From the NCBI GenBank assembly GCA_019747875.1, contig JAIEQI010000196.1:1-32772 (forward strand): a stretch of DNA of 32,772 nt. The letters run 5' to 3'. The stretch's first letter is position 1. Each line of letters begins with the position of its first letter. The translations under genes were made by a program, and so were the position numbers. Below the pieces are notes generated by a model. The model searched no databases. It was not told the DNA's origin and worked only from the letters and a program-made list of their open reading frames with translations. The DNA comes from Candidatus Obscuribacterales bacterium (GTDB taxonomy: Bacteria; Cyanobacteriota; Vampirovibrionia; Obscuribacterales; Obscuribacteraceae). Shown piece after piece: positions 8,431 through 17,238 of this stretch.

Positions 8431-8965
8431 CAAAAAACCTAATTCAATCGCGGGTATCACCACGCTTTTGCATCACTGCCATGTACTGAACTAGAGACTT
8501 CTATGATCTTTTGCCTAAATAAAGGGAAGACATTTTGCAGCAGGTCCTCACTTCCCTGCACGCGCTATTAGGGTGGAATGCCTGTCATCCGTTGTGCTTT
8601 TTTTTCAGCTCCAAGTCTGAAACCAAAAACGTCAAGCTGGGTATTTCCCTATCACAACGGAATGATGCGAGCATGCCCTGTCTGACGGGCAGTGCATTTG
8701 CTAGTTCCAACAATGTCTGAAGGGAAACCCATAATAAGATCGGAAATCCTATATATAGCTTCGAAAGCTATACGGGCGTTGCCTTTAGCGGCAGCAAAAT
8801 GCCTCACTGTGAGCAGCGTCCATGTACCAAACTTAACTGTTCATCAACTATAGTCGGCCGATTTTGCTTCGAAATTTTCTTGAAAGCGACTGCAGCGGGA
8901 AAAAGAATCCGCGCCCGAAATCTTGGCGAAATATTTATGCATCCATTTCAGATCTGTGAAGGTTG
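8431..8965. other. Non-coding gap between GT20 and hydrolase genes
   Basis: About 535 bp. A 61-codon plus-strand frame at 8535-8720 has no Shine-Dalgarno site and looks like chance. The gap contains a run of 8 T on the plus strand near 8600, a near-perfect hairpin around TGCCC/GGGCA near 8674-8695, and the 19-bp palindrome at 8754-8772. It should hold the promoter of the leftward GT20 operon and the 3' end of the hydrolase transcript, though I see no classic terminator. Confidence 0.45.
8754..8772. repeat. 19-bp palindrome (8-bp arms, 3-nt centre)
   Basis: TATAGCTT (8754-8761) and AAGCTATA (8765-8772) are perfect inverted copies around CGA. No T-tract follows on either strand, so a protein-binding operator is more likely than a terminator. 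Confidence 0.55.
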
Positions 8966-9970
8966 CTACTGAGCCGAGATGTGTTTATCGATCCAGCTTA
9001 GTGTGGAGTTAAAAGCAGCATCAGATACTTTCACATCCTCAAAGGTGTAGTGATCGCCGTCTGCAACTTTCAAATACTCCTTGTCTTTGGTTGCCAGGTT
9101 TTTATATACCTTCTCAGAACCAATCTCCTTAGACTCTCCATCCTTTTCTCCATGCACAACCAGCACAGGAACGTTTTTGATCTTGCGTGCCATTTGGCGC
9201 GTCTTGTACATGAAAAACTGGCAATCCATTAACTCTCTCGGAGCCAAGTCCAAACGCACTTTTGGATCTTCCCGAAATGCATCTTGAAGTTCTTTTTTAG
9301 GTGTGGCAATTTCCAACAAGTCTTCGCCATAGCTAGTCTCATTGTTCGGTCCGGCGACAGCAAGCTTGCTTGCAATGGTCATGTAATTTTTCATCGTTTT
9401 ATGGTGTTCGCCGCCAGGAGCTGCCGTTATTGCACCTTGAATAAGCTCTGGGAAAGTTGCTGCAGCTTTCAAAGCAAGAGCTCCGCCCATTGCCTCACCC
9501 AGAACAAAAACCGGAATTCCAGGATGCAATTTGTGCATTACCTCGACAGATCCTTTCACATCCTCGAGAGTTTTATCCAAATCCATTTTGCTGTCAGGCG
9601 ACTTAATCTCAGTCCAGCCGCCAAATCCGCGCAAGTCGATAGCATACGTTGCTAATCCCTGCGCTGATAATCTCTTTCCTAAATCATCGAAAACGCCATT
9701 GTAAAATCCCAGCTCATGTAAGCACAGAACGGCAGCTCGTGGCGTTTTGTCAGGCTTCCAATAAAGTGCAGGCGGATTACCCGGTACAAGTCCAACTGGT
9801 ACACCGGCGACCTCCCGTTTCTTCTGGTTGCTGGTTGCGCCTGTCTTATGCTTCTTCTTGAACAAAAACCACCAGGCATTTGCAGGTGTCGGGGTTAGTG
9901 AGATTAGCAAGATAGGAAGCAACGCGAGGGTTACGGGTTTTAGGAAGGACCTGATTCTCAGAGAAGTCAT
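8966..9970 (-). CDS. Exported alpha/beta hydrolase-fold protein with Ser-to-Ala nucleophile elbow
   Basis: 334 aa. ATG at 9970 has GGAG 7 nt upstream and begins a signal peptide ending near PTPANA; the longer open frame adds 30 implausible residues. The fold resembles the serine aminopeptidase S33/monoglyceride-lipase type: LHELGFYNGVFDDLGKRL, the strand and turn AIDLRGFGGW, a nucleophile-elbow segment, the acid segment HGEKDGE (D277) and the histidine segment GDHYTFED (H307). The elbow reads GEAMGG instead of the usual GESMGG: the codon at 9491-9493 gives Ala160 where the nucleophile serine should be. Asp and His are kept. Unless another residue serves, the protein may bind rather than hydrolyse. 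It stands alone, with its promoter in the divergent gap to the 10196 gene. Confidence 0.8.
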   Translation of the reverse strand: MTSLRIRSFLKPVTLALLPILLISLTPTPANAWWFLFKKKHKTGATSNQKKREVAGVPVGLVPGNPPALYWKPDKTPRAAVLCLHELGFYNGVFDDLGKRLSAQGLATYAIDLRGFGGWTEIKSPDSKMDLDKTLEDVKGSVEVMHKLHPGIPVFVLGEAMGGALALKAAATFPELIQGAITAAPGGEHHKTMKNYMTIASKLAVAGPNNETSYGEDLLEIATPKKELQDAFREDPKVRLDLAPRELMDCQFFMYKTRQMARKIKNVPVLVVHGEKDGESKEIGSEKVYKNLATKDKEYLKVADGDHYTFEDVKVSDAAFNSTLSWIDKHISAQ

Positions 9971-10195
9971 TTTGTCTCCGGATTGAAATGATGAAGTCAC
10001 TTGTCGACCACCCATACCTCTTGGCGATGAAATTGCGGGCGTCGCCTCATATTCTAACAATCAGAGCCTGGAACTACATTTATTACAACACTATCGAGGA
10101 TTTCAATAGTATTGTGCAGGCAGTAAAATCCTTCCATAATATGACTTTGTAACTTGACGATTAGAATCCACAAGAACCCGGTTAGAATCTCAGAC
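9971..10195. promoter_or_regulatory. Divergent promoter region with an imperfect inverted repeat
   Basis: 225 bp between two divergent genes. ACAACACTAT (10085-10094) and ATAGTATTGT (10106-10115) are inverted with one mismatch (a G-U pair in RNA). They could be an operator shared by both genes or the start of a leader hairpin. Individual promoter boxes could not be assigned. Confidence 0.4.
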
Positions 10196-11158
10196 ATGAG
10201 TGTTGTCTTCTCTGTTCCATTCAAAGACCTTCCCAGCCCGCTTGAGTTCATGGAAACTTTTGCGATGGAGGACTTCACTCCCCCGACGGCAAGCAACACC
10301 ATTAGTCCTCCGGCGGTAATTTGTCCCCAACTTGATGAAGGTGCAGACCTCGAAAGGTGGGAGAGAGACTTTTACTACACCTTCTACGTCTCCGGAATTT
10401 CCACTCGCGGATTAGAAATCTGGCTGGGAGGCAACAGATTCTTTGTCAGGATTCCATTTATGGCGGTTCAACAAGAATGGTTCCTGGCATTGCGATTCTT
10501 AGAGTTAGCTGCAGAAGCTGCGGACAGTGAAGTAAAAAGCGATTGGCGCAACGAGCCTCTAAGTTTGATCCAACTGAGGGAGGCTTTCGAAGAGGGCTCA
10601 ATCAAAGACACGATTACCAAGCAAGGACAAGAACTTTTTGAGTTGGTGTTGGAAGCCAGAGAAGAGGTGTCTTTGAATGGACCTATTCATAGTTTTTGTT
10701 TTGGTCCGCAGTTAGCAGACAAGATAATAATCAACCATCCATATCCCGCTGAGTTGGAGGCGCTGATTGATTTTACGCAGACGCTGATGAAGCTGGTGCA
10801 ATACTTTTTTGAATATCCAAATTTTGAGAAGTACCAATATCCGGAATATCTCGATCTACCGATCGACGGAAATGACTTTCTCGGTGCGGTTCTCAAAGCA
10901 GGTACTCCGGTCTTTGTCTCGTCGATTGATTATCTAGTAGTACCAAACAATCTTGGCGGAGCGATGGCTCTGCCTGCAGACAAATTCCGCGACTACTTAG
11001 GCCAATATTTCAAGGAGCCGGACAAATTGCTGTGGCTGGACGAGTACCAGTTCGCGCTTGCCGCAGTCACCGAACGTGAAATTCGCGCCTTCGCCGAAGG
11101 CGTTGCCGAACATTGCGTCCTACTCCCGGCAGCCGTCATCAAAAGCGCTCGATCTTAA
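10196..11158 (+). CDS. Unrecognised cytoplasmic protein (320 aa)
   Basis: No signal peptide or membrane segment. The open frame begins at a TTG (10154), but ATG at 10196 (MSVVFSVPF) is the more natural start; neither has a clear Shine-Dalgarno site. The protein is acidic and rich in aromatic residues. Notable stretches are VSGISTRGLEIWLGG followed by FFVRIPFMA and a helix WFLALRFLELAAEA (residues about 80-120), and a C-terminal helix EREIRAFAEGVAEH. The STRG..E...VRI pattern faintly recalls DUF4299-type proteins, but that is from memory and weak. A 6-bp stem-loop follows the stop codon. It is probably transcribed alone. No function is assigned. Confidence 0.7.
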   Translation: MSVVFSVPFKDLPSPLEFMETFAMEDFTPPTASNTISPPAVICPQLDEGADLERWERDFYYTFYVSGISTRGLEIWLGGNRFFVRIPFMAVQQEWFLALRFLELAAEAADSEVKSDWRNEPLSLIQLREAFEEGSIKDTITKQGQELFELVLEAREEVSLNGPIHSFCFGPQLADKIIINHPYPAELEALIDFTQTLMKLVQYFFEYPNFEKYQYPEYLDLPIDGNDFLGAVLKAGTPVFVSSIDYLVVPNNLGGAMALPADKFRDYLGQYFKEPDKLLWLDEYQFALAAVTEREIRAFAEGVAEHCVLLPAAVIKSARS

Positions 11159-11178
11159 AGCGTCTCTAGAATGACGCT
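11159..11178 (+). terminator. Short stem-loop after the 320-aa gene
   Basis: AGCGTC (11159-11164) pairs with GACGCT (11173-11178) over an 8-nt loop, directly after the stop codon, and ATTTGGG follows. The stem is short and the T-tract poor, so it is tentative. Confidence 0.35.
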
Positions 11179-11448
11179 ATTTGGGTCGCTATACAGTTTT
11201 AGGGGTGACGCCGTGAATCTCCCCATATCGAAGCGGCAATGGGCGGGCAACATTGCTCCGCTCATACTGGTGTAATCCCCAGTTACCTTTTTGAAGGCAG
11301 AGCGTACACTCTGCATAATCCGCTTCATTACTATTGCACATGCGCCAACTCGACGGTTAGATCCGTCTGTTACCGATGACTAACAAAGTCTTTCAAATCA
11401 TTTTCAGACTGAGAAGCTAGCATGTCCTTGTCACAAGGAGATCTCGCT
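11179..11448. other. Gap with two further small hairpins
   Basis: ACTGG (11266-11270) pairs with CCAGT (11279-11283) and is followed within 4 nt by TTTTT, a second weak plus-strand terminator candidate. GCAGAG (11297-11302) pairs with CTCTGC (11309-11314) over CGTACA. The rest probably contains the promoter of the 11449 gene. Confidence 0.35.
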
Positions 11449-11895
11449 ATGACCAATAGCACAAAGACGAAAAAGAAGAAATCGCACACTACCTTCAAGC
11501 AAACGTTTCCGGCTATTCAAACGATTCTGAACAACATTCAGAACCCTGAACTGCAACTCGTCCTTAAACTTGGAGCCGGATTATGGCTATTTGTCGGTGT
11601 CTGTGCAATTCTCGGCTGGGTCTCCATGAAGCCAGAAGCAAAACTGCTAGAGGTTTCTCGACCTGTCCAAAGCTCAAACGACAATCAAATCTCTCAGATG
11701 AATAAGATGCACCAGTCGCTACAGTTGCTACAGAGCAGGCAATCGCGCTGGCGTCCAGGCCAACATGCCACTGGAGAGTGCGGGGCTTTGCAAGATTCGA
11801 ACATGCGTAGGTTAGGGAGTTCTGCCACCATCCAGCAGTTCGTCGATGATGCTCCTCCAGGTTATGAAACTCCGTATCGAGTTCAGCAGTACTAA
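11449..11895 (+). CDS. Small single-pass membrane protein (148 aa), unknown function
   Basis: ATG at 11449 is preceded by AAGGAG at good spacing; the ATG at 11422 has none and would add only nine residues. The N-terminus is very lysine-rich (TKTKKKK), followed by an amphipathic stretch, then one membrane helix (about residues 40-62, LGAGLWLFVGVCAILGWVSM). The tail is Gln/Ser-rich with predicted helix (QSLQLLQSRQSR), ending in a polar segment with PPGYETPYRVQQY. By the positive-inside rule the N-terminus is cytoplasmic and the tail is outside the membrane. No family is recognised. Confidence 0.65.
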   Translation: MTNSTKTKKKKSHTTFKQTFPAIQTILNNIQNPELQLVLKLGAGLWLFVGVCAILGWVSMKPEAKLLEVSRPVQSSNDNQISQMNKMHQSLQLLQSRQSRWRPGQHATGECGALQDSNMRRLGSSATIQQFVDDAPPGYETPYRVQQY

Positions 11896-12116
11896 ACAAC
11901 TTTTATGTGCTCGATGTCGGCATCCTTTTAAAGATGAGCCGTCGAAGCGAAAATGCTTCCTTTGTGTCAGATAAGCGACGAATCGTTCAATAAAAGATAC
12001 CTGCCAGCGAAACGAGACATCTCCTGGCTAAAAAAAGTCGATATCTTTATCCTGAAATGGAAACTTTAACGGTGCATTCCGTCTAAGCTTCTACCCCGTT
12101 CAGGAATAAACCGACA

Positions 12117-13292
12117 ATGAATTTGCGAACGTTGCCGATCGGCTCTTTGTTTGCTTTTTTGTGTGCAGCAACAATTACTCTTCCAAGTTCATCTGCGTTA
12201 CTTGGAGAAGAGGAGCCGGAAATTGCACCAGGAGCACCTAAGGTCATAACGAATAAAAAGCCTTCCAAGTCACCGGACAAGGATGCGGAAAGAATACTTG
12301 ACGCAACTCCACACACACAAGAAAGTGTAAATGAAAGCCCGTTGCCGAAGTTTATTGAGAAACCGGTAAGCGGCGAGAAATCATCCATTGATACGAAGCT
12401 CGAAAAACGCAAGACTCTGGCATTGGCACTTGGGGGCGGCGGCGTGAGAGGGACGGCTCACATAGGGGTTCTTCGTGTACTTGAACGAGAAGGTATCCCA
12501 ATCGATTACATCGTGGGAAATAGTATGGGTGCAATGGTCGGTGGCTTATACAGCGCCGGAGTAAGTGTGGACAAGATGGAAGATACCGCACTTCGTGGTA
12601 ACTTCAAGAAAAGCTACGCACCATTAGCAATACCGCGTGCGCTCCTGGTTCCATTAACCAGATTGATCCCCACTTGGCCTCGCAAGTCTTATGCGGGATT
12701 GGTCAGTGGTCTTAGGTTTGAAAGAACACTCGACAAAATGATTCCACCAGACAAGAACGAATTCAAGAATTTGAAGATTCCATTTTCAGCAGTTGCTACC
12801 AACTTGCTCGATGGTAAAGCCTACAGAATCAATGAAGGAAAGGTTTCCACCGCGATTCGCGCTAGTGCATCGATCTCTCCAATTTTGAAACCAGTAGAAA
12901 TAGGCGACAAACTTTTCATTGACGGTGCGGTGCGCGCGAACTTGCCGGCGTCCTCAGCTCGCGAATTGGGTGCTGATGTTGTACTTGCAGTGCTCGTCGA
13001 TGAGCCGCTAAAAAAGCTCCCGAAGAAAACTTTTCGGTCTTACAACAATGTAGCTAATCGCCTGACGGATATTGTGTTGGCGGTAACTGACGAACATCAG
13101 TTGGAGTTTGCCAACATCATCATCAATCCAGATGTCGGTGGCATCTCGGTAACAAAAGACAATCCAGCGACGATAAAGCGCATTATTCAAGCCGGGGAAA
13201 TAGCAGCAATGAAGGCGCTACCTGAAATTCGCAAGCAGCTCAACTTACCGCCCGCGGCGAGGTTGGTGGATACAAGCGCGCCTATTCAATAG
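12117..13292 (+). CDS. Exported patatin-like phospholipase (RssA/NTE type)
   Basis: 391 aa. Residues 1-28 form a signal peptide. After a polar linker (about 29-98) comes a patatin domain, a Ser-Asp dyad acyl-hydrolase acting on phospholipids or other acyl esters. The oxyanion-hole loop is GGGGVRG (106-112), the nucleophile elbow GNSMGA gives Ser136, and the acid motif DGA gives Asp269. The GIP-I-D-Y segment, ATNLLDGKAYRINEG and the ASASIS-P-PV run are also typical of bacterial patatins. The start is ATG with AGGA 11 nt upstream. It converges with the TPR-caspase gene; a shared stem-loop lies between them. The substrate is not evident. An envelope or secreted lipase role follows from the signal peptide. 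Confidence 0.88.
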   Translation: MNLRTLPIGSLFAFLCAATITLPSSSALLGEEEPEIAPGAPKVITNKKPSKSPDKDAERILDATPHTQESVNESPLPKFIEKPVSGEKSSIDTKLEKRKTLALALGGGGVRGTAHIGVLRVLEREGIPIDYIVGNSMGAMVGGLYSAGVSVDKMEDTALRGNFKKSYAPLAIPRALLVPLTRLIPTWPRKSYAGLVSGLRFERTLDKMIPPDKNEFKNLKIPFSAVATNLLDGKAYRINEGKVSTAIRASASISPILKPVEIGDKLFIDGAVRANLPASSARELGADVVLAVLVDEPLKKLPKKTFRSYNNVANRLTDIVLAVTDEHQLEFANIIINPDVGGISVTKDNPATIKRIIQAGEIAAMKALPEIRKQLNLPPAARLVDTSAPIQ

Positions 13293-13365
13293 AGGAAAAG
13301 AAATCCAGGACAATATTGTTCGAACTGATCTTCCTATGCGTCGCCCTTACTAGGAACTGCTTCGC

Positions 13366-13385
13366 ACCCCTCATTTTGAAGGGGT
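13366..13385. terminator. Stem-loop between convergent genes
   Basis: ACCCC (13366-13370) pairs with GGGGT (13381-13385), with further TCA/TGA pairing inside. It overlaps the last codons of the minus-strand TPR-caspase gene and lies 73 bp beyond the patatin stop codon. No T-tract follows on either strand, so it is a weak bidirectional terminator candidate. Confidence 0.35.
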
Positions 13386-15929
13386 TAGTCCGGCGCGGGG
13401 TTCGGTTGCGGGAGCCGCGATGGTGATGTCTTCGCCTTTCCACCAGCGCGTGATCAATAACGGAGTTTGTACTTCTGCGCGATCGCGCAGAACTTCCTCT
13501 TCTACGCGAGACTTCATGAACTCAAAGGCATCTTTCATTGTGGTGTGCGTGCCTTTATGTCTCAGCGCTTCAAGAAGTCTCTTTGTAAAAACACCATTTG
13601 GATAATTCTTTGACTCCCAAGAAGTCTGATCAGCCAAACTGGAAGCAAGAACCATTTGCCCCTTACCAGTTAGAAGTTGTCCAGGCTCATAAGCTTCGGT
13701 ACGTGCCATTCCCTTTGCTCCTGGATCGGCTGCTCCGCCATGACACACATCGAGGATCAACAAAATCCGATCGCAATGGACGAGATCTTTCAACCCGGCA
13801 GTCAGCCACTGCATCGGTATTCCGTTGAACACCAAGTTGTTAAACGTAGCATCATAGGGAACAACAAAGTTTGCATTTCCCGCTTGTTGTTTTGCTTCGC
13901 TACCATGGCTTGATATGAAGATAACGACCAGGTCATCCGAATTCGCTAAGCGTTTCAGCCACTTTTCGCCAAGACAGGCAACGAAGTTCTCACGATTGGC
14001 TTCCTTATCGATAAGCAGTTTTACGTGGTCTGCCTTGAAGTTCGCTTCGTTAACCAAATAATTGCGAAAATCAGTGGCGTCCTTGGCGGCATACTTCAGA
14101 TTCAAGCTGGGATCCTTGAAGTTGCTGATACCAACAACGAAGGCCCATTTATCTTTAACCGGTCTGTTAACTGTGGCATCGTCAGCAGCGTTTGGGCTAC
14201 CAGAGGTGAAATCCTCATCGCTCTTACTCAACCCACCTGGAAGTTTTTCTTTGATGTATTTGGCTTTGAGCATTATGTCTTTGGCATCGCTGACTTTGTT
14301 TTGTTTGACCAGCATTCTGCCGATAGCTTCTAGATCCGCGGCGACAGTCGCATTGTCCAGACCCAATATTTTGCTGTCCATCACCAGTAATTTGCGGTAG
14401 CAATCTTCGGCTTCTTTCCAAGCAGAAAGGTCTTCGTAGATACTAGCTAAATCCCGAACCAAAGATGCGATCTCAGGATGATCAGGATCAAGAGCCTTGT
14501 TGTCTATACTTATCGCGCGCCTGAGCAATGGTTCAGCCTCTTTGAACTTTGACTGGGCAACATTGATCTGAGCTAGATTGGAGAGATTGCGAGCAACTGC
14601 CGGGTGCTCAGCTCCAAGGGATTTTTCCCTGATTGCCAACCCTTTTTGCACTAATGGTTCAGCCTCAGCAAATTTTCCTTCGTTACAATAGAGCAGAGCA
14701 AGATTATTCAAGCAAGCGGCCACGTCGGGATGGTCTGGACCTAATGATTTCTCAACGCTGTCTAGCGCTTGCTTGTACATTTTTTCTGAATCGGCATAGC
14801 GCCCCTGACTCAGATACAATAGCCCGAGCCGATTGAGATCTTGCGCAAACTGCCTGCTCCTCTCCCCAAACTCAGCTCGATCGATTTCTAGGGACTTATT
14901 GAAGATCGATTCAGCTTGCTCATACTTATCTTGCTTCATCAAGATAAGTCCATATTTTCCCAACACCTCAGCATATGCAGGAGACTTTTTGCCGCTGCCT
15001 TTTTCTCTTAGTAGCACGGCGCGCTCGGCAAGTGGTGCCGCACTGCCGGCCCTATCTTGCTGCAAATAAAAGTTTGCCAGTTCAAGTAGAGTATCAGCAA
15101 GCTGCGGATTGTCGCTCCCGAGTTCGCGCTCCTTCAAAGATAGAGCACGCTTCAAATAAACCTCAGCCTCTCCGAAGTTACCGTGTTCGGCATATAGTTT
15201 TCCCATCTCGCCCAGCTCAGGAGCCAGCCGTACATCTCCGAGCCCGAGGCTCTTTTCCTTCATTGCCAGTACCCTCTTCATGAGTGGTTCGGCTTCTGAG
15301 AAGCGATGTTGCATGGAATAGATCTTCGCGAGATTCTCAAGACAGAGAAGAGTGCTTGCACTGTCTTTTCCTGTTTCAGCCTCAGACTGCGCTAAAGCAG
15401 CTTTCAGTGTCGCCTCGCTCTTTGCGAATTGACCCATGTCTTGATACAGCATCGCCAAATTACACTGAACCGCGACAAGGTCTGCCGGAGATGTCTTCTT
15501 TGCTTTCGAAAACAGTTCAATGGCACTTTGATAATACGCAGCAGACTCTTGGTATCGTTGCTGGTGCCTCGCCAACATTCCAAGTAAATTCAGATCAGCT
15601 GCGACAACAGGATTCTTTGAACCCAATTCCTTTGCATCAATCTCAAAAGCTCTTTTCATAGCCTGTTCGGCCAGCTCATATTTTCCTTGAGACTCAAGAG
15701 CGGACGAAAGCTGCCTTAGAGAGCGAACCAAACGCGGATCGCCTTTTTTAAAAGTTTCGGCATCTTTCAGTGCAGAACGAAATTGCTTTTCAGCTTCGAC
15801 AAAATTGTGAGCCGCCAATGCCTTTTCGCCAGCCTGGAAAAAAGTGTCCCACAGGAGATCCTGCGCACGTGCCGGAGCGACAGGAAGTAATGATAATGAG
15901 ATCGCCGCAATGAGACATTCGAATTTCAT
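13371..15929 (-). CDS. Secreted TPR-caspase (kinesin-light-chain TPR array plus peptidase C14 domain)
   Basis: 852 aa. Residues 1-23 are a signal peptide ending APARA. About 12 TPRs of the kinesin-light-chain type fill residues 28-565, with repeated NLAxLYxxQGKYxEAE and ALxIxEKSLGxxHPxVA. A caspase/metacaspase-like domain spans about 590-825: it opens DKWAFVVGI, has the catalytic histidine in SSHGSEA (about H675) and the cysteine in LDVCHGG (about C729). Such enzymes usually cleave after Arg or Lys. TPR-caspase fusions are known in complex bacteria, and the TPRs probably bind a partner or regulate the protease. The export signal is the unusual part. ATG at 15929 is chosen over the adjacent TTG at 15932; AAGG lies about 13 nt upstream. 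A TPR membrane protein is encoded upstream on the same strand. Confidence 0.88.
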   Translation of the reverse strand: MKFECLIAAISLSLLPVAPARAQDLLWDTFFQAGEKALAAHNFVEAEKQFRSALKDAETFKKGDPRLVRSLRQLSSALESQGKYELAEQAMKRAFEIDAKELGSKNPVVAADLNLLGMLARHQQRYQESAAYYQSAIELFSKAKKTSPADLVAVQCNLAMLYQDMGQFAKSEATLKAALAQSEAETGKDSASTLLCLENLAKIYSMQHRFSEAEPLMKRVLAMKEKSLGLGDVRLAPELGEMGKLYAEHGNFGEAEVYLKRALSLKERELGSDNPQLADTLLELANFYLQQDRAGSAAPLAERAVLLREKGSGKKSPAYAEVLGKYGLILMKQDKYEQAESIFNKSLEIDRAEFGERSRQFAQDLNRLGLLYLSQGRYADSEKMYKQALDSVEKSLGPDHPDVAACLNNLALLYCNEGKFAEAEPLVQKGLAIREKSLGAEHPAVARNLSNLAQINVAQSKFKEAEPLLRRAISIDNKALDPDHPEIASLVRDLASIYEDLSAWKEAEDCYRKLLVMDSKILGLDNATVAADLEAIGRMLVKQNKVSDAKDIMLKAKYIKEKLPGGLSKSDEDFTSGSPNAADDATVNRPVKDKWAFVVGISNFKDPSLNLKYAAKDATDFRNYLVNEANFKADHVKLLIDKEANRENFVACLGEKWLKRLANSDDLVVIFISSHGSEAKQQAGNANFVVPYDATFNNLVFNGIPMQWLTAGLKDLVHCDRILLILDVCHGGAADPGAKGMARTEAYEPGQLLTGKGQMVLASSLADQTSWESKNYPNGVFTKRLLEALRHKGTHTTMKDAFEFMKSRVEEEVLRDRAEVQTPLLITRWWKGEDITIAAPATEPRAGLTPSK

Positions 15930-16093
15930 CAAAGCTAACTATACCTTGAGTTTCGTGACATGATCAACTCCCGCAGGTGGTCATATGTCAGTTCGATCCC
16001 AAGAGCGCAAGCCTGCAGGACGCATTACATTCGTCCTATCTGGTTTAATTCCAGGGGGGGCGCGCATATAATCCGCCTAGACAATAGCCTGGT

Positions 16094-17179
16094 CTAATAT
16101 GGTCCGCTTTGTCCGGCAAGGAGCTGACGGTTCCTGTTATCAATACGCTCAGCCTCCTTGTACCTGCGAGCATCGCGCAACATGTTACTGTAGTTTGCCA
16201 GTACATTGCGTAATCGCGATTTGTTCTCAGCCGGATCCGACTCGAACATCGTGATTGCTTTTTTGTAATACGGCTCCGCCTTCGAGAACATGCCTCTTTG
16301 AGAATACAGTAGTGCCAAATTATTGGTCGCCGTCGCGAGATAGGAACTGTTTGTAAATCCGGGAGCTTTCTCGTATATACCGATGGCTCGTTTGTATAGA
16401 TCCTCAGATTCGGCGTATTTTTTCTGAGCCCGATAAAGTTCAGCCAGGTTATTGCAAGCGATCGCAACCTCTGGATGCGTAGCCCCATAGGCTTTCTCAG
16501 TGCTACTTAAGGCCCACGTCAACATCGGTTCAGCTTCAGCTAACTTTCCTTGCGCAACCAACATGGATCCAAGATTGTTCCGAACATTGGCGCTGTCAAC
16601 ACTATCGGTACTTCCGTGCTTTTGATAAGAGGATAGCGCTTGACGGTACAATACTTCCGCTCGCTTGGTATCACCAGCCATAAAATACAATGGGGCGAAA
16701 CTGTTCTTGGCCTCAGCAACTTCAATTGAGTCATCGGGCAGATAGTCTTCACGAACCGCCAAACTTTGCCCTAGCAATTCCTCAGCTTTTTGTGCATTTC
16801 CTTGCGCTAGATAGGTATTGCCCAACCCATTAAGGGCGGAGGCAAGTCCCAGCATTTGCGGTTTCATATCATCTTGCCGAATTTTCAAAGATCGCTCATA
16901 CGCCTTCCGTGCATCCGCAAGGCGTCCTTCTTTTAGATAGAGCTTGCCCAAAAGGTTTAACTCATCACAAAGATTTGCGCTGTCCTTGCCGAAACGTTTT
17001 TCATCTGCCTCTATTGCCTGTTTTAGCGATTCCTCAGCTTTCAAATAATCACCAGAAGCGATTTGCTTATTTGCCTGCTCCAGCCCTCCGTCACGGCCAG
17101 TTGAAACTACGAAGGCAATACAAGCTACTAGCAGCAGACCAACTCCCAACAACAACATTGTTGTTCTCTTGCGATCCAT
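16094..17179 (-). CDS. Membrane-anchored TPR protein (361 aa)
   Basis: ATG at 17179 has GGAGG 8 nt upstream (17188-17192). The 15 extra upstream residues of the open frame lie across a terminator and are rejected. An uncleaved N-terminal membrane helix fits residues 7-26 after MDRKRTT. The rest is six or seven TPRs of the same kinesin-light-chain type as the neighbouring TPR-caspase (NNLAELYRAQKKYAESEDLY and relatives), with no catalytic domain, so it looks like a periplasmic docking protein. It is on the same strand as the TPR-caspase, 165 bp upstream of it, and the two may be co-transcribed. A partnership is inferred from adjacency and TPR type only. Confidence 0.8.
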   Translation of the reverse strand: MDRKRTTMLLLGVGLLLVACIAFVVSTGRDGGLEQANKQIASGDYLKAEESLKQAIEADEKRFGKDSANLCDELNLLGKLYLKEGRLADARKAYERSLKIRQDDMKPQMLGLASALNGLGNTYLAQGNAQKAEELLGQSLAVREDYLPDDSIEVAEAKNSFAPLYFMAGDTKRAEVLYRQALSSYQKHGSTDSVDSANVRNNLGSMLVAQGKLAEAEPMLTWALSSTEKAYGATHPEVAIACNNLAELYRAQKKYAESEDLYKRAIGIYEKAPGFTNSSYLATATNNLALLYSQRGMFSKAEPYYKKAITMFESDPAENKSRLRNVLANYSNMLRDARRYKEAERIDNRNRQLLAGQSGPY

Positions 17180-17194
17180 GCGCAAATCCTCCGC

Positions 17195-17230
17195 AAAAAA
17201 ATTAGTCGGGCCATGTACAAACATGGCCCG
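17195..17230 (-). terminator. Strong intrinsic terminator after the glycine-zipper gene
   Basis: CGGGCCATGT (17207-17216) pairs perfectly with ACATGGCCCG (17221-17230) over a 4-nt loop. On the minus strand it is followed after a few bases by seven T (17201-17195). It begins 9 bp after the glycine-zipper stop codon and ends 3 nt before the Shine-Dalgarno site of the next gene, so it also forms that gene's leader. Confidence 0.88.
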
Positions 17231-17238
17231 GTAGATTC

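Noticed and set aside
8535..8720. 61-codon plus-strand frame
   Set aside because: No Shine-Dalgarno site; the sequence looks random and includes a run of T encoding FFF.
16050..16060. Seven-G run as a G-quadruplex or phase-variable tract
   Set aside because: It lies in a gap and is isolated, with no other G-runs nearby and no coding frame to switch.
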